Shown here: positions 23,428-35,202 of the stretch, piece by piece
Position numbering within the stretch: position 1 is the stretch's first letter
Layout: every line of letters begins with the position of its first letter
DNA from: DASZBX01 sp035943635
GTDB taxonomy: Bacteria; Actinomycetota; Actinomycetes; Streptomycetales; Catenulisporaceae
NCBI GenBank assembly: GCA_035943635.1
Contig: DASZBX010000029.1
Location: 1-41,412 of the forward strand
Direction of reading: 5' to 3'
Length of the DNA stretch: 41,412 nt
Notes under the pieces: model-generated
What the model was told of the DNA's origin: nothing
The model's input: the letters and a program-made list of their open reading frames with translations, nothing else
Database searches by the model: none
Position numbers and translations under genes: made by a program

Positions 23428-24048
23428 GGGGAGCCGGCGCCGCGGATCGCGGCCCGCGGCCGACCCGGCCGGGGTGAGCGCCCGCGGCGGCCCGCACGGG
23501 GGCCGAAAGCCCCTGCTCGACCCGGCCGCGCCGGCACAGGATCGGGCCATGCCGAACACCGACAAGGCCTTGACAGCCCTCTACCGGCTCACCGAACGCG
23601 ATCTGATGGGGCAGACCGGCCCGGCCGTTCACGAGGGCGATCCTGCGGGACGTCGTCGACCGGTTCCTGACCGGCCCGAGCCGGCACCTGATCGTCGGGG
23701 ACCCGCGGGTGCGGCCCGGCCCCGCCGGATGAGCGGCGGGACCGGACGGGAGTGCGTATCGGCGCCGGACGAAGCGAAGGCGCGTTCAGCAGCGCTCTGG
23801 TCGAGCCGGTGCCGTGATCGGTGCTGTGTGCGCCACGGGTGGCGCCGTTCGGCGTGCCGACTGTCCACGTGCGGCTTTTTTCCAAGAAGGGCGGTCCGCG
23901 GGGCCTTCGGACGCCCGCGGCCGGGGCTTTCGGCCCTGGCCGCCCGCTGCGGCCGGTGCGGGAATGGACAGTGGCCCGGTCCGACGCGGCGGCTTCGCCC
24001 CGAACGGCCCGGCCGACCCGATCACCGGCCCGACGTGAGGCGAGGACC
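23428..24048. other. Degraded region without an intact gene
   Basis: About 620 bases between PPOX and oleate hydratase. A short frame from the ATG at 23549 (MPNTDKALTALYRLTERDLM) loses sense after about 30 codons. A second frame downstream (LRDVVDRFLTGPSRHLIVGD, ending in a stop near 23733) looks like the end of some gene. I cannot assign either piece. They may be remains of one gene broken by deletion. The rest shows no coding character I trust. Confidence 0.4.
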
Positions 24049-25641
24049 ATGACTGCGCAGAAGACCGATTCGATCGTGTACCTGGTGGGCGGCGGCATCG
24101 CGTCGTTGGCCGCCGCCGTGTTCCTGATCCGGGACGCGGGCCTGGACGGAGCCAGCATCCGGATCCTGGAGGAGTCCTCGACCGTCGGCGGGTCCCTGGA
24201 CGGCTCGGCTACCGCGTTCGGCGGCGGGTACGTCACCCGCGGCGGCCGGATGCTGGAGGAGGAGGCGTACACCTGCCTGTGGGACCTGCTGGAGACCGTC
24301 CCCACGCTCGCCGATCCGGCGGTGTCGGTGCGCGAGGAGATCCGGGCGTTCAACCGCAAGTGGCCCACCGATGCCAAGGCCCGGCTGATCGACCGGGACC
24401 ATCGGATCCTGGATGCGAGCGACCTCGGTCTGAGCGCGCACGACCGGGCGCAGCTCGCGCACCTGCTCGCGCTGACCGAGCACGCGATCGGTGATCGGCG
24501 GATCGACGAGTTCTTCTCCGAGCACTTCTTCGCGAGCAACTTCTGGGCGATGTGGCGCACCACGTTCGCGTTCCAGAACTGGCACAGCGCGATCGAGCTC
24601 AGGCGCTACCTGCTGCGCTTCGCCCAGGAACTGCCGCGGATCCACACCCTGGCCGGGGTGCGGCGGACCAGGGTGAACCAGTACGACTCGATCGTGCGCC
24701 CGGTCCAGGCCTGGCTGGCCGACCGCGGCGTCGTGGTCGAGTACGGCACGAAGGTCACCGACGTCCGGTTCGCCGACACCGGCGCCGGCCGGCGCGCCAC
24801 CCGGATCGACTTCGTCCGCGCCGGAGCGCAGGGCACGTACACCCTGGGAACCGGCGACTACGCGATGCTCACCCTGGGGTCGATGACCTCGGACACCACC
24901 TTCGGCGACGACGACCACGCGCCCGGGCTCGCCCGGGAGCGGCACGACGGCGCTTTCGCCCTGTGGGAGACGATCGCGGCCGGGTACCGGGACTTCGGCT
25001 ACCCGGCCGCGTTCACCAGCGACGTCGACGCGTCCAAGTGGGAGTCGTTCACCCTGACCATGCGCTCGCCGCTGCTGCTGCACCGGATCGAGGAGTTCTC
25101 CGGGAACCTGCCGGGCACCGGTGCGCTGATGACGTTCAAGGACTCGCCGTGGCTGCTGTCCATCGTGGTCCCGCACCAGCCGCACTTCGCCGGCCAGGAT
25201 GAGGACGTCTACACCCTGTGGGGTTACGGGCTCTTCCCGGACGAGACCGGCCAGTACCTGCCCAAGACGATGGCCGAGGCCACCGGCCAGGAGATCCTGG
25301 CCGAACTCGTCGGCCAGCTCGGCTGCCACGACGACCTGGACGCACTGCGCGCGAGCACGACCGTGGTCCCGGTGATGATGCCGTACATCACCAGCCAGTT
25401 CGCCCCGCGCGGGGAGGCGGACCGCCCGCAGGTGATCCCGGCCGGCGCGGAGAACTTCGCGTTCCTCGGGCAGTATGTGGAGATCCCCGGGGACGTCGTG
25501 TTCACGGTCGAGTACTCCGTGCGCGCCGCGATGCACGCCGTCTACGGGCTCTTCGACGTCGACCGGAAGATCCCCGGCATCTACCACGCGGCCGTCCACC
25601 CGGGCGTCGCGCTGCGGACCCTGGCCGCGGCGCTCGGATAG
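24049..25641 (+). CDS. ohyA: Oleate hydratase (MCRA family)
   Basis: 530 residues. The FAD-binding N-terminus YLVGGGIASLAAAVFLIRD is followed by RILEESSTVGGSLDG, the MCRA-type GGYVTRGGRMLEEEAY segment, the NQYDSIVRP block and a C-terminal FAFLGQYVEIPGDVVFTVEYSVR. The family adds water to the cis-9 double bond of oleate to give 10-hydroxystearate and needs bound FAD, probably for structure. Length is slightly shorter than many homologs but complete. The ATG at 24049 follows GAGGCGAGGA; the frame is open back to 23821 without resemblance. It may detoxify free unsaturated fatty acids at the membrane. Confidence 0.92.
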   Translation: MTAQKTDSIVYLVGGGIASLAAAVFLIRDAGLDGASIRILEESSTVGGSLDGSATAFGGGYVTRGGRMLEEEAYTCLWDLLETVPTLADPAVSVREEIRAFNRKWPTDAKARLIDRDHRILDASDLGLSAHDRAQLAHLLALTEHAIGDRRIDEFFSEHFFASNFWAMWRTTFAFQNWHSAIELRRYLLRFAQELPRIHTLAGVRRTRVNQYDSIVRPVQAWLADRGVVVEYGTKVTDVRFADTGAGRRATRIDFVRAGAQGTYTLGTGDYAMLTLGSMTSDTTFGDDDHAPGLARERHDGAFALWETIAAGYRDFGYPAAFTSDVDASKWESFTLTMRSPLLLHRIEEFSGNLPGTGALMTFKDSPWLLSIVVPHQPHFAGQDEDVYTLWGYGLFPDETGQYLPKTMAEATGQEILAELVGQLGCHDDLDALRASTTVVPVMMPYITSQFAPRGEADRPQVIPAGAENFAFLGQYVEIPGDVVFTVEYSVRAAMHAVYGLFDVDRKIPGIYHAAVHPGVALRTLAAALG

Positions 25642-25666
25642 CGAACCCGGCGCGGCAGTCGGCGGG

Positions 25667-26338
25667 TCAGGGCATCGGGTCCAGGCCGTGGTACGGGAAG
25701 ACTTCGCGGCGGGCGGCCAGCACCGCCTGATCGGCCCGGTCGGCGGGGTCGTAGCCGTTCGCCCAGGACCGCAGGAGCGGATCGCGTCCGTCGGTCATGG
25801 TGACCGGGGCGCGGCGGCCGGTGCGCTCGGCGGCGTGCCTGCGCCACGCGGCCGGGGTCTCGGTCTGCGGCGCGATCGGCCGGTGCGCGGCCTCGGCCAG
25901 CACGTGGGCCCAGATCCTGGGCACGACGTCCACGGCGTGGTGCAGACCCCCGGCCATGTTCGCGCCGTGCCGGGCCACGCCGGACCACACCGCGTCGGCC
26001 GCAGCGACACTGGCCCCGACCACCAGCGCGGCGGCCCCGTGCATACCGGGGAACACCGGATTGTCCTCGGTACCGAGCCCGAACCCGACCCGCTCGGCGT
26101 AACCGATCTGGGCGGCATTGCGCACCGCGTGCAAGTAGTCCGGCGCGTGCACGAGCTCCACCAAGGCGTCCTCCGCGGGCCACACCGGCGCGAGCGTGAC
26201 ACCCGGCGCGTCGAACACCCCGAGCTGCCGGGCCAGCGACATAGTCAGCTCCACCCGCACCGGGGCCAACGGGTGGCCGCGGCGGAAGTCGTCTGACGTC
26301 AGTTTGTCGTCCCACGGAATGTACAAGACCTGGTCCAT
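25667..26338 (-). pseudogene. acuC: acuC-like histone deacetylase lacking its catalytic core
   Basis: 223 residues where AcuC proteins have nearly 400. Residues 1-135 follow the AcuC N-terminus (RRGHPLAPVRVELT, GTEDNPVFPGM, MAGGLHHA). The next residues, VDVVPRIWAHVLAEA, belong to the AcuC C-terminus, which continues normally to FPYHGLDP. The missing middle should hold the zinc ligands (the DVDVHHGDG block and the later Asp) and the active-site Tyr. Only the His pair of GGLHH remains. The join, near 25933, keeps the frame. The product may be made but cannot be a deacetylase. It is convergent with oleate hydratase. Confidence 0.78.
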
Positions 26339-26471
26339 AGCGGTCGGCCGCCTCTCGTACCGGAAGGTGCTCTGTTTCCACCATCGCGCTACGTAGCCGC
26401 GACAGTCCCGGGCAGTTGGTCCCGACCTGTCGGGCTGCGCAGGCCTGACCATGTTCCGATCTGCCCGTTTC

Positions 26472-26485
26472 GGGACCTTGGTCCG
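26472..26485 (+). promoter_or_regulatory. DosR/DevR-like box upstream of cydA
   Basis: GGGACCTTGGTCCG lies 93 bases before the cydA start and agrees at 11 of 14 positions with the dormancy-regulator core GGGACTWWAGTCCC; the flanks (TTTC on the left) also fit. The position suits oxygen-limitation control of cytochrome bd. The match is seen; regulation is inferred. Confidence 0.5.
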
Positions 26486-26578
26486 CACAGATCCGGGCCG
26501 ACTCGCACTGATGGAGCAGTCGGCGCACGACCAGGCTGAGGGGCACGACCACGAGGACCGTCGAAGGGAACCACAGCC

Positions 26579-27985
26579 GTGGACGCGTTACTTCTTGCGC
26601 GATGGCAGTTCGGCATCGTCACCGTCTACCACTTCCTGTTCGTCCCGTTGACCATCGGCCTGTCCTTCCTGACCGCCGGGTTGCAGACGGCATGGCTGCG
26701 CACCGGTAAGGAGAGGTACCTGCGGGCGACGAAGTTCTGGGGCAAGCTCTTTCTGATCAACTTCGCGCTCGGCGTGGCCACCGGGATCGTGCAGGAGTTC
26801 CAGTTCGGGATGGCGTGGAGCGACTACTCGCGTTTCGTCGGCGACATCTTCGGCGCGCCCCTCGCCATCGAGGGGCTGCTGGCGTTCTTCCTGGAGTCGA
26901 CCTTCCTCGGCCTGTGGATCTTCGGCTGGGACCGGCTGCCGCCGCGGATCCATCTGGCCTGCATCTGGATCGCCGCCACCGGCACGGCACTGTCGGCGTT
27001 CTTCATCCTCGCCGCGAACGCGTGGATGCAGCACCCGGTCGGCTTCGTGATCGACCCGGCCACCCACGTCGCCCGGCTGACCAGCATCTGGGCCGTGCTG
27101 TCCAACTCCACCGCGCTGGTCGCGTTCGGCCACACCATCGCCGCGGCGTTCCTGATGGCCGCTATGCTGATGATCGCCGTCAGCGCCTGGCACCTGCGCG
27201 CCGGCCGCAACGCCGACACGATGCGCCCGTCGCTGCGCCTGGGCCTGTGGACCGGCCTGGTCGGCTGCGCGCTGACCGCGGTCACCGGCGACATCGACGG
27301 CAAGATCATGACCGACCAGCAGCCGATGAAGATGGCCGCCGCCGAGGCGCTTTACCACACCAGTCAGCCCGCCTCCTTCTCCGTCTTCACCATCGGCTCG
27401 CTCAACGGCCGGTCCGAAGTGTGGTCGCTGCGCCTGCCGGGCCTGCTGTCCTTCCTGGCCACCGGCTCGTTCCACGGGCAGGTCCAGGGCATCGACAACG
27501 TGCAGGGCGCCGAGGCCGCCACATACGGCCCCGGCTCCTACATCCCGGTCATCCCGGTCACCTACTGGTCCTTCCGCCTCATGATCGGATTCGGGCTGCT
27601 GGCCGGACTGGTCGCCCTGGCCGGGCTCTGGTACACCCGCCGCGGGCGCACCCCGGCGCCCGAACGCCGCTGGTTCTACCGCGCCGCCGTCTGGTCCCTG
27701 CTCCTGGCGCCGATCGCCTCCAGCTTCGGCTGGATCTTCACCGAGATGGGCCGCCAACCCTGGTCCGTCTACGGAGTCCTGGCCACCGACAAGTCCATGT
27801 CGCCGACCGTCGGCGCCGGAACACTGTGGATCTCCCTGATCACCCTGACCCTGCTCTACGCCGTGCTCGCCGTCATCGAGGTCGGACTCATGGTGCGCAC
27901 CGCGCGCAAGGGGCCCGACCAGCGACCCGACCCCGACCAACCCGCCGGCCCCGACCGCGAACCGCAGCTCGGCTTCGCGTACTGA
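26579..27985 (+). CDS. cydA: Cytochrome bd oxidase subunit I
   Basis: 468 residues with about nine hydrophobic segments. The N-terminus ARWQFGIVTVYHFLFVPLTIGLSF carries the heme b595 histidine. The Q loop contains the conserved KIMTDQQPMKMAAAEALYHT quinol-binding block, split here around its QQPMKMA core, and the late GWIFTEMGRQPWSVYG is diagnostic. The subunit oxidises menaquinol or ubiquinol and reduces oxygen at the heme d site with very high affinity. It starts at GTG 26579 with AAGGGAA upstream. It is the first of cydA-cydB-cydDC and is preceded by a DosR-like box, fitting expression at low oxygen. Confidence 0.94.
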   Translation: MDALLLARWQFGIVTVYHFLFVPLTIGLSFLTAGLQTAWLRTGKERYLRATKFWGKLFLINFALGVATGIVQEFQFGMAWSDYSRFVGDIFGAPLAIEGLLAFFLESTFLGLWIFGWDRLPPRIHLACIWIAATGTALSAFFILAANAWMQHPVGFVIDPATHVARLTSIWAVLSNSTALVAFGHTIAAAFLMAAMLMIAVSAWHLRAGRNADTMRPSLRLGLWTGLVGCALTAVTGDIDGKIMTDQQPMKMAAAEALYHTSQPASFSVFTIGSLNGRSEVWSLRLPGLLSFLATGSFHGQVQGIDNVQGAEAATYGPGSYIPVIPVTYWSFRLMIGFGLLAGLVALAGLWYTRRGRTPAPERRWFYRAAVWSLLLAPIASSFGWIFTEMGRQPWSVYGVLATDKSMSPTVGAGTLWISLITLTLLYAVLAVIEVGLMVRTARKGPDQRPDPDQPAGPDREPQLGFAY

Positions 27986-28016
27986 CCACTGCACGCTCGT
28001 GAAGAAGGGTACGACG

Positions 28017-29077
<1,061 letters not shown>

Positions 29078-29081
<4 letters not shown>

Positions 29082-32000
29082 AGCCCGTCGACCCCCGGCT
29101 GCTGCGCCGGGCCCGGCCGGTGCGCACGTTCCTCGCCGCGCTGACCGGCTTCGGCGCCCTGGACGCGATCCTGCTCATCGTCCAGGCCAGCCTGCTCGCC
29201 GACCTGGTTTCCCGCCTGGTCGCCTCGCCGCGGTCCGCTGCCCCGGTGGCCCCGGCCGTCCTGGGCCTGCTCGCCGCGAGCGCCGGGCGCGCCGCGCTGT
29301 CCTGGGGCCGCGAAACGCTCGCAGTCCGCACGTCGAGCGCGGTGAAGGCGACCTTGCGCGCCGACCTGCTCCGGCACCTGAGCCGCGGGCCGGCCCGGGC
29401 CGCGGACCGCGCGCGCACCGGCGAACTGGCCGTCCTGGCCACCCGCGGCGTCGACGCGCTGGACGGCTACTTCGCCCGCTACCTGCCGCAGCTGATGCTC
29501 GCGGCCGTCGTCCCAGCCCTGGTCGGCGCGCGGATCCTGGCCGCCGATCCCATCAGCGGCCTGATCATCGTGCTCACGGTCCCGCTGATCCCGGTCTTCA
29601 TGATCCTGATCGGACTGATGACCCAGGACCACCTGAACCTGCGCTGGGCCGCCCTGGAACGGCTCGGCGGGCACTTCCTCGAAGTCGTTGCCGGGCTGCC
29701 GACCCTGGTGGCCTTCGGCCGCGCGAGGAATCAGACCATGGCTATCCGGCGGGCCGCCGACGCGCACCGGCGCGCGACCATGCGCACCCTGCGGGTCGCT
29801 TTCCTCTCCTCCCTCGCCCTGGAGCTGATCGCGATGCTCTCGGTCGCGATGGTGGCCGTCGGCATCGGCCTGCGCCTGGCCGACGGCACCCTGGACCTGC
29901 GCACCGGCCTGCTCGTGCTGATCTGCGCGCCCGAGGTCTACCTGCCGCTGCGCCAGGTCGGCGCCCGCTACCACGAGGCGACCGAGGGCCTGGCCGCGGC
30001 CGACCGGGTGTTCACCGAGATCGCGACCGCGGTGCCGGCCGACGGCGGCGGCCGGCCGGATCCGTACGGCGAGATCCGGCTGGAGGCGGTCAGCGTGGCC
30101 CGGGACGGCCGAGACCCGGCGAGTATGTCGAACGTCACGCTCACCCTGGCCCCCGGCAAGACCACCGGCCTGGTCGGCCCGAGCGGCGCGGGCAAGTCGA
30201 CCCTGCTGCACCTGCTGCTCGACTTCGACCGGCCGACCACCGGCCGGGTCACCGTCGGCGGCGCCGACCTGGCCGACCTCGACCCCGACCTGTGGCGGGC
30301 CGGTATCGCGTGGGTGCCGCAGAATCCGCGGCTGACCGGCGCGACCGTGGCCGACGCGATCCGGCTCGGCGCGCCCGAGGCCGCGGACGCCGACGTCGCC
30401 CGGGCCGCCGAACGCGCGGGCATCGACTTCCCGCTCGACACGCCGCTGGGCCGGGACGCCACCGCGATCTCCGGCGGGCAGGCCCGCCGGGTCGCCCTGG
30501 CCCGGGCCGTCCTGCGCGACGCGCCGGTCGTCCTGCTCGACGAACCCACCGAGCACCTCGACCCGGAGACCGAGCGGACCATCACGGAGGCGTTGCGCGC
30601 CTGGCTGCCCGGCCGGACCGTGCTGCTCGTCACCCACCGCCCGGCCTTGCTCGACCTGTGCGACACGACCGTCCGGCTGCCTGCGCCTGAAGCGACCGCC
30701 GAGGCAGCCGAGTCCCGTCCGGTTGGCGCGGCCGCCGTGCTCGGCCCGGCCGAGCCGCACCACGGCCCCGCCGGACCGGATCCGGTCGGCGACCCGGACG
30801 GCACCGGCCGGGCCGGCCGGCTGCGTCCCCGGGTCCTGGCCGCGATCGCGCTGGGCTCGGCCGCCGCGCTGTGCACCGTCGGTCTCGGAGGTTCGGCGGC
30901 GTGGCTGATCGCCACCGCGGCCGGGCGTCCGCCACTGCTCACCCTCCAGGTCGGCATCGCCGCCGTCCAGGCCTTCGGCCTGGGCCGGGCCGTCCTGCGG
31001 TACGCCGAACGGCTCACCGGCCACGACGCGACCCTGCGGATCCTCGCGGACCTGCGCGTGCGGATCTATCAGGGCCTGGTCCGGCGTTCTCCGGCCGGAC
31101 TGTCCGGCGAACGCGGCGGCGACCTGCTGACGAACCTGACCGCCGACATCGACGCCACCCAGGACCTGTTCCTCAAGGTTCTGCTCCCGGCCGTGAGCGT
31201 CGCGATCTCCAGCCTCGTGCTGATCCTCGTCGACGTGGTCGCCCTGCCCGCCGCCGCCCTCGTGCTCGCCGCCGGAGCAACCGTCGCCGGACTGCTCGCC
31301 CCGCTCCTGGCCCGGCACACCGCCCGGCGGGCCGAGCAGCGCACCACGACCGCTCGCGCCGAGATGACCGACCACACGGTCGACCTGCTCGACGCCCTGC
31401 CCGACCTCGTCGCCTACGGCGCGGCCGAAGCCCGCGCGATACAGATCGCCGCCGACGACCGACGGCTGGCCGCGCTCGAACGGCGCGGCGCGCTCGCCTC
31501 CGGCCTGGGCGCCGCCCTGATCGCCCTGGCCTCCGGCGCGACCTGCGCCGCCCTGGCCGCCGTCTGCGTCGCCGCGGTCCGCGCCGACCGGATCGGCGGC
31601 CCGATGGCCGCGGCCCTCGTCCTGGCCCCGCTCGCCCTGTTCGACCTGCTGGCCGTGCTGCCCGACGCCGCCCGCGCCCTGGACCGCGGCCTGGCCGGCT
31701 GGGACCGGCTGCGCCGGGTCGCCGACGCCCCGGCACTCGTGCCGACCCCCGCCCGGCCGCAGGCCCTGGCCTGGACGGACGACTCCGTGCTCGAATTCGA
31801 CCGGGTCGCCGCAGCCTGGCCGGGCAGCGATCAACGCGTCGTCGAGAACGTGTCGTTCCGGCTGCCGGCCGGCCGGCAGATCACCCTCACCGGCCCGAGC
31901 GGCGTGGGCAAATCCACCCTCGCCGCCCTCGCGGCCCGTGTGCTCGACCCGGTGTCCGGTGCCGTGCGCATCGACGGCACCGACCTGCGCCGGGCGGATC

Positions 32001-33193
32001 CCGAGCAGGTGCGCGCACTGGTGGCGGTCTGCGACCAGAACGCCCACCTGTTCGACACCACGATCCGGGAGAACCTGCGCATCGGCCGCCCGGACGCCGA
32101 GGAGAGCGCACTCTGGCACGTCCTGGAGCTCGTGGGTCTGGATCGCTGGGCCCGCGCGCTGCCTCAGGGCCTGGACACCCGGGTCGGCCAGCTCGGCGAC
32201 GCCGTCTCCGGCGGCGAACGTCAGCGCATCGCCCTGGCCCGCGCGCTGCTGAGCCCGGCGCCGGTACTCGTCCTGGACGAACCGACCGCCCACCTGGACG
32301 CCGTGACCGCCGCCGTCGTCAGCGCCAATCTCAGCCGTGAACTGCACGGCCGCACGGTCGTCTGGATCCGGCACGACGATGACAGCGGCCGCGCCCGCAC
32401 GCACCGGCGCCTTCGGATCGGGTGGGCCGACGGCCGCGAACCGGCCGGTTCCCGACCGGGCCGAGAGTCGTCTTCGGCCGAGCCCGAACGGACAGGTCCG
32501 TCCCGGGGACGTGGTCGCCGTGGTCGGCGCCGGTCCCATCGGCCTGTCGGCCCTCAGCGGTGCCCGGTTGTTCAGCCCCAGCCTGGTCATCGCGATCGAC
32601 CTGGCCTCCTCCCGGCTCGAGGCCGCCAAGGACTTCGGCGCCGACGTCGTGATCAACAACGGCGACCAAGACCCGACCGCCGCCGTGCGCGAACTGACCG
32701 GCGGCCTGGGCGCCGACGTCGCCATCGAGGCGGTCGGTGCACCTGCGACCTTCGAACTGGCCGCCGACCTCGTGCGCCCGGGCGGGCACATCGCCAACAT
32801 CGGTGTACACGGCAAGCCGGTCACCCTGCACCTGGAACGATTGTGGACCAGGGACGTGACCATCACGACCGGACTGGTCGACGCCTACTCCACCCCGACC
32901 CTGCTGCGCCTGCTCACCAGCCGCCAGATCAACGCGGGCCGCTTCATCACCCACCGCTTCGGATTCGACCAGTTCCCCGCAGCCTACGACGTGTTCTCCC
33001 GCGCCGGCGAGACCGGAGCGCTGAAGGTCGTCCTGAGCCGGGAAGACTGATCCCTTCCCGGCACCGGTTTCGCGTTCGAGCCTGTGGGGCCCACCGTTGT
33101 ACGGCGGGCCCCACAGGCTCGAGTCGGCGGCCGCTCAGGCCACTGGTACGACGGCGACCGGCGACGGGGCTACGGAGAGCAGCCCGTGGATGA
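29078..33193 (+). CDS. cydDC: Fused CydD-CydC ABC exporter with run-on C-terminus
   Basis: A single frame encodes both half-transporters needed to assemble cytochrome bd by exporting thiols and handling heme. CydD-like half: transmembrane domain, Walker A GPSGAGKST, signature ISGGQ, Walker B VVLLDEPTEHLD. CydC-like half: transmembrane domain, GPSGVGKST, VSGGERQR, VLVLDEPTAHLD. Similarity ends near residue 1114 (about 32420). The frame then runs about 257 more residues, antisense-like in composition, out of frame over an alcohol dehydrogenase relic to 33193. The normal stop seems to have been lost in a deletion; whether the long tail is tolerated is unknown. Fused CydDC is known in actinomycetes. 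Confidence 0.85.
32487..33050 (+). pseudogene. C-terminal half of a zinc-type alcohol dehydrogenase
   Basis: In a frame other than that of cydDC, the sequence from NGQVRPGDVVAVVGAGPIGL to the stop at 33050 is the coenzyme-binding half and C-terminus of a medium-chain alcohol dehydrogenase (GAGPIGL, IDLASSRLEAAKDFGAD, GGLGADVAIEAVGAP, LKVVLSRED). The N-terminal catalytic domain with the zinc ligands is absent, so no active enzyme can be made. The relic abuts the end of cydDC, showing that one deletion removed the end of cydDC, any spacer and the first half of this gene. Confidence 0.82.
33076..33122. terminator. Perfect 17-bp hairpin between converging genes
   Basis: TCGAGCCTGTGGGGCCC at 33076-33092 pairs perfectly with GGGCCCCACAGGCTCGA at 33106-33122 around a 13-base loop. 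It stands between the rightward cyd/ADH segment and the leftward universal stress gene ending at 33135, so it probably terminates both transcripts. Confidence 0.82.
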
Positions 33194-34001
33194 TTCCGGC
33201 GCCGAGCGAGAGCGGCCCGTGGCCGCGGTGGGTGCTGACGACGGTCAATCGCGCGGTACGGGCGGCCTCGGCCAGGACCGCGGAGACGTGGCCCCGCTCC
33301 ACGCCGATCCTCACCGGCACGCCGGGGAACATCTCGCGGGCGGCTTTGAGAGCCACGGTCATCTGGTGCAGCGCTTGGCGGTCGATGATGTCGGTTCCGT
33401 CGATGCGGGCTCGGTCGTAGGAGGGATCCGGTTCCCATGCGTGCACTGCGCGCACCCCGACGCCGCCGCGAGCCGCCTGGGCGAAGGCGAACATCACCGC
33501 TTCCTGTGGTTCACCGTCCTGCATGCCCAGCAGGATCTCGCCGGAGCGCGAGTTCTGATCGCCTTTCGCACGCACAAGGACCGTTGTGCAATACGAGTGC
33601 GCGGCCACGCGCAAACTGACCGTGCCCAGGAGCATCCCGACGGGTTCGCCCGGACCGCGCGTGCCCACGACGACCAGGTCCGAGTCGCGGCCGGCTGCGA
33701 TCAGCGCACTGGCCGCACTCTCGCGCACCATCGCGGTAGTCACTTCGAGCGTGGGGTGCTTGTCCCGGACGAGCCGTCCGATCCCGCTCAGAAGGCTCAC
33801 TCCGGCGGCCTGGTCCGCTGCGGCCCGGTGCTCCTTCGGCCGGTTCCGGTCCGGTCCGGGATCGAGATCCGTCGAGTGGATCACGTGAAGCGGTGCATTG
33901 CGCTCCGCGGCTTCCTGCGCCGCCCACAACGCCGCCCGCGCGGCGTGCTGTGAAGCGTCGACACCGACGATAACCGGCTTGCCCCGGATCGCTGTGCTCA
34001 T
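33135..34001 (-). CDS. Tandem universal stress protein
   Basis: 288 residues made of two UspA domains. Domain 1 (about 8-148) has the ATP-binding pattern GTRGPGEPVGMLLGTVS; domain 2 (about 152-288) ends SLGAGIIHGLLSVAPSPVAVVP, with a degenerate nucleotide loop (STHRGHGPLSLG). Such tandem proteins bind ATP and support survival at low oxygen or in stasis in actinobacteria; the molecular action is not established. It is monocistronic, with a terminator hairpin just past the stop. Two GCCGATCGGC palindromes lie about 100 bases upstream of the start. Confidence 0.9.
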   Translation of the reverse strand: MSTAIRGKPVIVGVDASQHAARAALWAAQEAAERNAPLHVIHSTDLDPGPDRNRPKEHRAAADQAAGVSLLSGIGRLVRDKHPTLEVTTAMVRESAASALIAAGRDSDLVVVGTRGPGEPVGMLLGTVSLRVAAHSYCTTVLVRAKGDQNSRSGEILLGMQDGEPQEAVMFAFAQAARGGVGVRAVHAWEPDPSYDRARIDGTDIIDRQALHQMTVALKAAREMFPGVPVRIGVERGHVSAVLAEAARTARLTVVSTHRGHGPLSLGAGIIHGLLSVAPSPVAVVPVA

Positions 34002-34290
34002 GACATCCTCCTGAGACCTGTGGCAGATACACGGCCCGCACGATCACGGATGCCGCGGTTCACCACTGGAGATGATTTCCTCTCCCTCGACCATCCCGCC
34101 GATCGGCCGACGCCACCAGGGCCGATCGGCCCGGAACCTGGTTTGCCCAGAAGCGGGAAGGCTAGGCAGGGTTTGGGAATGTCTCAAGGCGCGAATGCCG
34201 GTGATCGCCGTCGCCTGGCCGCACCGCACGGAACGGCACAGACGACCGATTATGAGCCGTCTCCTTGACCGGGTCTGCGGCCGGGCGTGA
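34002..34290. promoter_or_regulatory. Upstream region with two identical palindromes
   Basis: GCCGATCGGC occurs at 34098-34107 and 34121-34130, 23 bases apart (about two helical turns); the second is extended to the perfect 14-mer GGGCCGATCGGCCC (34119-34132). They lie 97-131 bases upstream of the universal stress gene start and could bind a dimeric regulator. No gene is seen in this 290-base stretch. Confidence 0.45.
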
Positions 34291-34779
34291 TTACCTCGGC
34301 GCGCCGGCGAGCACTGTGCGCGCATGGTCGCTGTGCTCGGCGGCGACGAAGACCTCGAAGTGGCTGGGTATGGTGGCGCTGCGGGAGGTGAAGTCGCGCC
34401 GTCCCGCAGAAAGGCCGTAGGTGATCGCGGCGTAGGTCAGGCCGAAGATCAGGCCCCAGCTCAGTCCCCAGGCCATCGCCCGTCCGAAGGACACGGTGCT
34501 CAGGAAGCCCATCAGCAGGCCGACGAACAGGCCGAACCACGCGCCGCCGGCCGCGCCGGCCAGCAGCGCCCGCGGCCAGGTCAATCTGCCGGTGATCTGC
34601 TCGACCATCCGCAGGTCGGTGCCGATGATCTGGGTCTTCTCGACCTCGAAGTCCTGGTCGGCGAGATAGTCGACGATGCCTTGCGCCTCGGCGTACGTAT
34701 CGTAGGAACCCAGGGACGCCTGCTGGCTGACCGGCCGAGCCAGAACCCCGGTCCACCGCGTCACCGTCATGTTCGTCAT
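34291..34779 (-). CDS. GSP17M-like general stress membrane protein
   Basis: 162 residues. The N-terminus (SYDTYAEAQGIVDYLADQDF, then VEKTQIIGTDLRMVE) is the general-stress-protein 17M/YflT-like domain found in many actinobacterial stress proteins. Two hydrophobic stretches follow (WPRALLAGAAGGAWFGLFVG and GRAMAWGLSWGLIFGLTYAA), so it sits in the membrane with a short soluble tail. The function is unknown. The ATG has an excellent GGAGG site 5 bases upstream, and it overlaps the last codon of the truncated ABC frame in front (ATGA), so it may be co-transcribed with that relic. Confidence 0.8.
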   Translation of the reverse strand: MTNMTVTRWTGVLARPVSQQASLGSYDTYAEAQGIVDYLADQDFEVEKTQIIGTDLRMVEQITGRLTWPRALLAGAAGGAWFGLFVGLLMGFLSTVSFGRAMAWGLSWGLIFGLTYAAITYGLSAGRRDFTSRSATIPSHFEVFVAAEHSDHARTVLAGAPR

Positions 34780-34845
34780 TGTTGCCTCCCGGCGTTGTCG
34801 AGCATTGATCCTTCTTTGGTCCGCCGTATGAATTCGTCAGCTGAT

Positions 34846-35129
<284 letters not shown>

Positions 35130-35202
35130 GGGTGCAACCCTTCTCCTGGTTCTTTGAATGTGCTGTTGAGAACAGCCTGGGCCCCCGATGACAGAACACG
35201 TA

